From the NCBI RefSeq assembly GCF_014251335.1, contig NZ_CP059186.1, forward strand, positions 498,289 through 562,288: 64,000 nt of DNA, given 5' to 3'. Positions 60,332 through 64,000 of this stretch are shown here, piece by piece; position 1 is the first letter of the stretch; each line of letters opens with the position of its first letter. The position numbers were made by a program, and so were the translations under genes. Below the pieces are notes generated by a model. It was given only the letters and a program-made list of their open reading frames with translations, had not been told where the DNA came from and ran no database searches. The stretch comes from Blattabacterium cuenoti (GTDB lineage: Bacteria; Bacteroidota; Bacteroidia; Flavobacteriales; Blattabacteriaceae).

Positions 60332-62854
60332 TTACAAATCTTTTCCTATTATAAAATGTGTTTTCCATTTCGATTTATTTAAACCATGAACTATATCCTG
60401 ATCTATAGGATATCCAAAATCTAATCCTAAAAAACCTATTGGAGTCCAAAATAAACGGAATCCTAATCCGAAAGATTTATTCATAACTAATGGATTAAAT
60501 TCTTGATAAGAATTACTAATATTTCCTCCTTCCATAAAACAAGTTGTCCAAATCTTAAAATTTGATAAATTCTTAATCAAATAACGTATTTCAAAAATTA
60601 ATTTATTATAAATAGTTCCTCCATTGTTTATAATTTTATCTTTATAAGAATATCCTCTTAATGGAATAAAATCTTTATCATATAGTTTTGATCCTAATAA
60701 ATTATTATGTACTCCGCCCATATAAAATTTTTGAAACGAAAATAATTCTCTTGAATTATGATATTGGCCTAAATATCCTAATTCTCCTCCTGTTTTCAAT
60801 ATTATATTATCTATAATTTTATAATACCAAAATAAAATTATTTTTAATTTAAAATACTCCATCCATTCTTTTTCTTTATTTTTCGTAAAAATTACGGAAT
60901 ATGGAATAGTAAATATACTATTAAACTGCATTTTTGATCCTTGAAATGGAAAAATGATATCTGGTTTTGTTGAAAATCTTTGCAATGAAATTAAATAACT
61001 GAGGTTATTTAATTTATATTTTTGATATAAATTAGAAGAAATTTCTTTTCTATAAGTAAATTTTTCATAATCTATAGATGTCAAAATATTAGAATAAGGA
61101 TCAAAAAAAGTCAGAGACTTATTTAACTCAATAGAAATACCTATTTTTTCTAAAAATTGATATTGTTTTTCTTCATCTAATATTTTAGTATTTTTATATA
61201 CTTGAGATAAAAAATCTAAATCCTCTTCGTTTTTTATTTTTTTTATTGAATATTGGCTTTTCAAAGTAAGAGAAGTAGGGTGGTTTTTCTCTATCCAAGG
61301 TTCTGTAAAAGAAAAACCATAAGATGTAAAATCTTGTCCTAACTGATTGTGAATAATTAATTTTTGTCCATCACCTTGAGGAATGGGTTTCCATGAATTC
61401 CATTTAAAAAAATTTTTAATAGAAAAATTACCAAAATTTAATTTAAAATTTCCGATAATTTTTCTAAAATCTTTTCCTCCAATTCCTCCATGAAATTGAA
61501 ACTCATTAGTATTTTTTTCTACAACATGCCATTCTATATCTATGAATTCATTTTTTTTGTTTGGTTTAATGATGTGATATACTTTATTAAAAAGATTTAA
61601 ATTCTCTAAATGTAATAAACTGTATTTAATGTTTTTAATAGAAAAAAGATCTCCAGGATAAGTTTTTAATTCTCTTCTAATAACATGATCTTTAGTTATT
61701 GAATTTCCTAATATAAAAACTGTATTTATGTATACAGGTGCATTTTCTAATATTTGAATTTCTAAATCTATTTTATTATTTAAAATCCTTTTTTCTACAA
61801 AAGAAATATTAGAAAATAAATAACCTAAATCTAAATAGTTATATAAAATACTATCAGTATAAGAAGGATTTAAAATATTTTTTCTAATACCAATTGGGTT
61901 ATATACGTTTCCTTTTTTATAGAAAAAAATTTTTTTCAAAAAATCTGTTTTTAACTTTTTATTTCCTAATATACTTACGTCTCCTAAATAATATTTTTTT
62001 CCTTCTATAATTTTTATTTTTATTCCATAATTTCCTGATTGTTTTTTCCATACAGAATCTAAAAATACTTGAATATCAATAAAACCCATAGACTTATATT
62101 TATTGATAATATTTTTTAAATCTTTTTCTACATTTTCTTGAATGAAAAGAGGTTTTTTTATAATAGAAATTATGGGAAATAAATTTTTTCTAGTTTGACT
62201 CATTAAATCAAGTAATTCTTTATTTTTAAGAGCTTGATTTCCATGAAATAATATTTCTTCTATTTCAATTTTTTTTCCTTTATCTACATATAAACATAGC
62301 ACATTTTTGTTATAATCTTTGTTTATCTCACTTTTTATATTAATTTCATGATATCCTTTCTTGACATAATATTCTTGTATATCATTTTTTATAGACTGAA
62401 TCAAATCATCAGATATTTTATCTCCAATTTTTATTTTTTTTATATTAGGAAACTTGTCTTTTTTAATTCCTTTCACTTTTATTTCATGAATTTCTTCTAA
62501 ATCTTCCAATTCAAAAAATAAATCAATTTCATTTTTAGATTTATTCTTTTTATAAATGGATATTTTTCTAAAAAGATTACTTTTCCACAATTTTCTTATA
62601 GCATCATCCGTTTTTATTCCATAAATATCAATAGATTCTCCAATAGAAATACCTGATAATTCAGAAATGTAACGACTGTCATATTTAGTTTTTCCTATAA
62701 CATGTATTTCTTTTACAAAGAAAAAAATATTTTTATTATAATTATTTTTAGTAATAGAAGATTTCTCATCATTAACAGAAAATGAGTATACTTGTTGAAT
62801 TGTAAAAAATAAATAAAAAATGCTGCTTGTAATTACAAAAATATTTTTTTTCAT
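60332..62854 (-). CDS. bamA: Outer membrane protein assembly factor BamA
   Basis: An 840-residue Omp85 protein. After a signal peptide (about 1-24) comes a series of POTRA domains (about 48-435; for example VKEIHVIGKTKYDSRYISEL and GDVSILGNKKLKTDFLKK) and a C-terminal barrel. The barrel includes the FGYP-like GLDFGYPID near the end and a VRG-like loop changed to PLRGYSY. It inserts outer-membrane proteins. It lies between uppS (5 nt upstream) and ompH, the standard Bacteroidetes order. Confidence 0.95.
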   Translation of the reverse strand: MKKNIFVITSSIFYLFFTIQQVYSFSVNDEKSSITKNNYNKNIFFFVKEIHVIGKTKYDSRYISELSGISIGESIDIYGIKTDDAIRKLWKSNLFRKISIYKKNKSKNEIDLFFELEDLEEIHEIKVKGIKKDKFPNIKKIKIGDKISDDLIQSIKNDIQEYYVKKGYHEINIKSEINKDYNKNVLCLYVDKGKKIEIEEILFHGNQALKNKELLDLMSQTRKNLFPIISIIKKPLFIQENVEKDLKNIINKYKSMGFIDIQVFLDSVWKKQSGNYGIKIKIIEGKKYYLGDVSILGNKKLKTDFLKKIFFYKKGNVYNPIGIRKNILNPSYTDSILYNYLDLGYLFSNISFVEKRILNNKIDLEIQILENAPVYINTVFILGNSITKDHVIRRELKTYPGDLFSIKNIKYSLLHLENLNLFNKVYHIIKPNKKNEFIDIEWHVVEKNTNEFQFHGGIGGKDFRKIIGNFKLNFGNFSIKNFFKWNSWKPIPQGDGQKLIIHNQLGQDFTSYGFSFTEPWIEKNHPTSLTLKSQYSIKKIKNEEDLDFLSQVYKNTKILDEEKQYQFLEKIGISIELNKSLTFFDPYSNILTSIDYEKFTYRKEISSNLYQKYKLNNLSYLISLQRFSTKPDIIFPFQGSKMQFNSIFTIPYSVIFTKNKEKEWMEYFKLKIILFWYYKIIDNIILKTGGELGYLGQYHNSRELFSFQKFYMGGVHNNLLGSKLYDKDFIPLRGYSYKDKIINNGGTIYNKLIFEIRYLIKNLSNFKIWTTCFMEGGNISNSYQEFNPLVMNKSFGLGFRLFWTPIGFLGLDFGYPIDQDIVHGLNKSKWKTHFIIGKDL

Positions 62855-62859
62855 GAAAA

Positions 62860-63591
62860 TTATTCTATGTTTCCAAAACGACGTTTTCTTTTCTGATAAT
62901 TTATAATGGCTTCGAAAAAATCTTTCTTACGAAAATCAGGCCATAAAACATTTGTAAAATATAACTCTGCATAAGCAGATTGCCAAAGTAAAAAATTGCT
63001 AATACGTTGTTCTCCACTTGTTCTAATAATTAAATCTACATCTGGCAAATTTTTAGTATACAAGTGATTTTGAAAAAAAGAAAAATCTATATCTTTTATA
63101 GAAAATAAACCATTGTATACTTTTTCAGCAATATTTTTTGTTGCCCTTAAAATTTCTTCTCTAGCACTATAACTCAATGCTAAAATCAAAGTTCCAGATG
63201 TATTATGTTTTGTTTTTTTCATGAAAAAAAATAGTTCTTTTTGAATTATTTCAGAAAATCTTTCTACTTCTCCTATAGTAATAATTTTAACATTTTTTTC
63301 ATGAATTTCTTCTAAATGAATTTTTAAATTAGTGTGAAATAAACGCATTAAACTATCTATTTCTTGTTTAGGTCTATTCCAATTTTCTGAAGAAAACACA
63401 TATAAAGTTATATAAGGAATTCCTAATTCTTTACTTCCATTTATAGTCTCTCTTACAGATTGTATCGATTTTTCATGACCAAATGTTCTCAATTTTCCTC
63501 TTTTTTTCGCCCAACGGCCATTTCCATCCATAATAATAGCTACATGATGAGGAATATTATTATAATCTATTTTTTCTAGTAACTTTTTCAT
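62860..63591 (-). CDS. uppS: Isoprenyl (undecaprenyl) diphosphate synthase
   Basis: A 243-residue cis-prenyltransferase that makes the C55 lipid carrier for peptidoglycan and LPS sugars. MDGNGRWAKKRG (21-32) carries catalytic Asp22. FSSENWNRP, IIRTSGEQRISNFLLWQSAYAEL and the preceding RxSGE Arg complete the active site. It leads uppS-bamA-ompH leftward, 77 nt after nadK, with a possible promoter in that gap. Confidence 0.95.
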   Translation of the reverse strand: MKKLLEKIDYNNIPHHVAIIMDGNGRWAKKRGKLRTFGHEKSIQSVRETINGSKELGIPYITLYVFSSENWNRPKQEIDSLMRLFHTNLKIHLEEIHEKNVKIITIGEVERFSEIIQKELFFFMKKTKHNTSGTLILALSYSAREEILRATKNIAEKVYNGLFSIKDIDFSFFQNHLYTKNLPDVDLIIRTSGEQRISNFLLWQSAYAELYFTNVLWPDFRKKDFFEAIINYQKRKRRFGNIE

Positions 63592-63623
63592 TTTTCATAA
63601 AAAAAACATAAACACATCTATTA

Positions 63624-63631
63624 CAAAGATA
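63624..63631 (-). promoter_or_regulatory. Possible -7 element upstream of uppS
   Basis: The minus strand reads TATCTTTG, a TAnnTTTG match, about 33 nt before the uppS start in the nadK-uppS gap. The nearest TTG boxes are 12 and 28 nt upstream, outside the usual spacing, so this is tentative. Confidence 0.35.
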
Positions 63632-63668
63632 TAAAATAAAAATCAAGATTTTTCATATTCAATCACAT

Positions 63669-64000
63669 TCAATTTCGTTGATCTATTCCCCATAAAAGTT
63701 TTTCTCTCAATGTTTTATAGTATGTATTTTTTCCTTCTTGAATAAGATATATGTAAAAAGGCGCTTTTTGAATATATAATTCATTTTCCTGATTCAAAGA
63801 AGTTAATCTTGTATCCATAGATAAAGAATAAGATTTTACACGACTATGTATTTTTAAATAAATTTTTTGATGATCAGATATGATTAATGGACGTGAAAAT
63901 AAGTTATGTGGAGATATAGGTGTTAAAACAAAATTTTTATTTTCAGGACCAATAATAGGGCCTCCACAACTTAGAGAATATCCGGTAGAACCAGTAGGAG
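63669..64000 (-). CDS. nadK: NAD kinase, C-terminal part (cut by window edge)
   Basis: The last 110 residues of a protein read leftward to TGA at 63669-63671. [15 protein letters not shown], followed by [16 protein letters not shown], is the conserved core of NAD kinase that binds NAD and ends the second domain. The protein phosphorylates NAD to NADP. The N-terminal GGDG motif lies outside the window. In Bacteroidetes nadK precedes uppS and bamA, matching the order here. Confidence 0.93.
   Translation of the reverse strand, partial: PTGSTGYSLSCGGPIIGPENKNFVLTPISPHNLFSRPLIISDHQKIYLKIHSRVKSYSLSMDTRLTSLNQENELYIQKAPFYIYLIQEGKNTYYKTLREKLLWGIDQRN

Noticed and set aside
1-64000. CRISPR arrays, insertion sequences, prophage, integrons, defence islands or a novel multigene system
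   Set aside because: I saw no regularly spaced repeats, transposase or integrase motifs, or clusters of unknown genes. Nearly every gene belongs to a known core family, and neighbouring genes share the same AT-rich composition.

Overview
The window is strongly AT-rich, densely coded bacterial chromosome. Homology, gene content and promoter style point to a Bacteroidetes/Flavobacteriales genome that is streamlined but not extremely reduced. Bacteroidetes hallmarks are fused SecDF, the DUF4290-murA pair, DUF1599 next to folP, a LuxC-type acyl-CoA reductase divergent from a ferredoxin, the GlmU-like sugar nucleotidyltransferase, a PASTA protein before an RluD-type synthase, and TAnnTTTG -7 promoter elements. 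Short intergenic gaps, poly(A) runs up to 14 nt inside genes, mismatched tRNA stems and no visible mobile DNA suggest an obligate endosymbiont. With glutamate dehydrogenase, a complete-looking peptidoglycan set and feoAB, the best fit is Blattabacterium, the cockroach symbiont. This identification is inference from gene content; no rRNA lies in the window.

Layout. 1-3242: ferredoxin (partial) divergent from acyl-CoA reductase, then a leftward tRNA-Val-rpsU-aroE-ribD group. 3304-11691: rightward recG, uvrD-type helicase, CDF metal transporter, DUF4290, murA, greA and a HIT protein; the only gene-free stretch over 300 nt (10484-10793) precedes greA. 11695-17756: coaX, an alpha/beta hydrolase with 5-FTHF cyclo-ligase, rseP, and feoA-feoB plus a tiny Cys-rich membrane protein. 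17762-24950: ddl, PASTA protein, rluD, mgtE, leuS. 25108-30743: gdhA and pyrH-frr-asnS-rpoN. 30744-37557: leftward aldehyde dehydrogenase, sufE, metE, GlmU-like transferase, rpmE2 and a KAS III enzyme. 37686-43349: ubiE/menG, GH3-family protein, rpsO-pnp, rpoD. 43353-50081: tRNA-Arg, tpiA, DUF1599, folP, cdaA, murF, pdhA, pdhC. 50073-64000: TerC-type protein, MsbA-like ABC exporter, secDF-tatA, PpiD-like chaperone, CNNM/CorC protein, lptC, tRNA-Phe, ompH/skp, bamA, uppS and the 3' end of nadK.

Together the genes cover information processing (helicases, two sigma factors, tRNA synthetases, ribosomal proteins, PNPase), envelope building (murA, murF, ddl, uppS, bamA, ompH, lptC, MsbA-like, secDF), cofactor routes (ribD, coaX, folP, menG, nadK) and central metabolism (pyruvate dehydrogenase, TIM, glutamate dehydrogenase, MetE).

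I found no CRISPR array, insertion sequence, prophage, toxin cluster or convincing unknown multigene system. The points most worth a second look are smaller: two genes easily missed (lptC with a non-ATG start; a 41-residue FeoB-associated protein), a consistent promoter signature upstream of all three tRNAs, a textbook promoter that fixes the pdhA start, a hairpin between rpsO and pnp, an 11-bp inverted repeat before tpiA, c-di-AMP synthase and sigma-54 retained in a reduced genome, and a MurA with Asp in place of the fosfomycin-reactive Cys.
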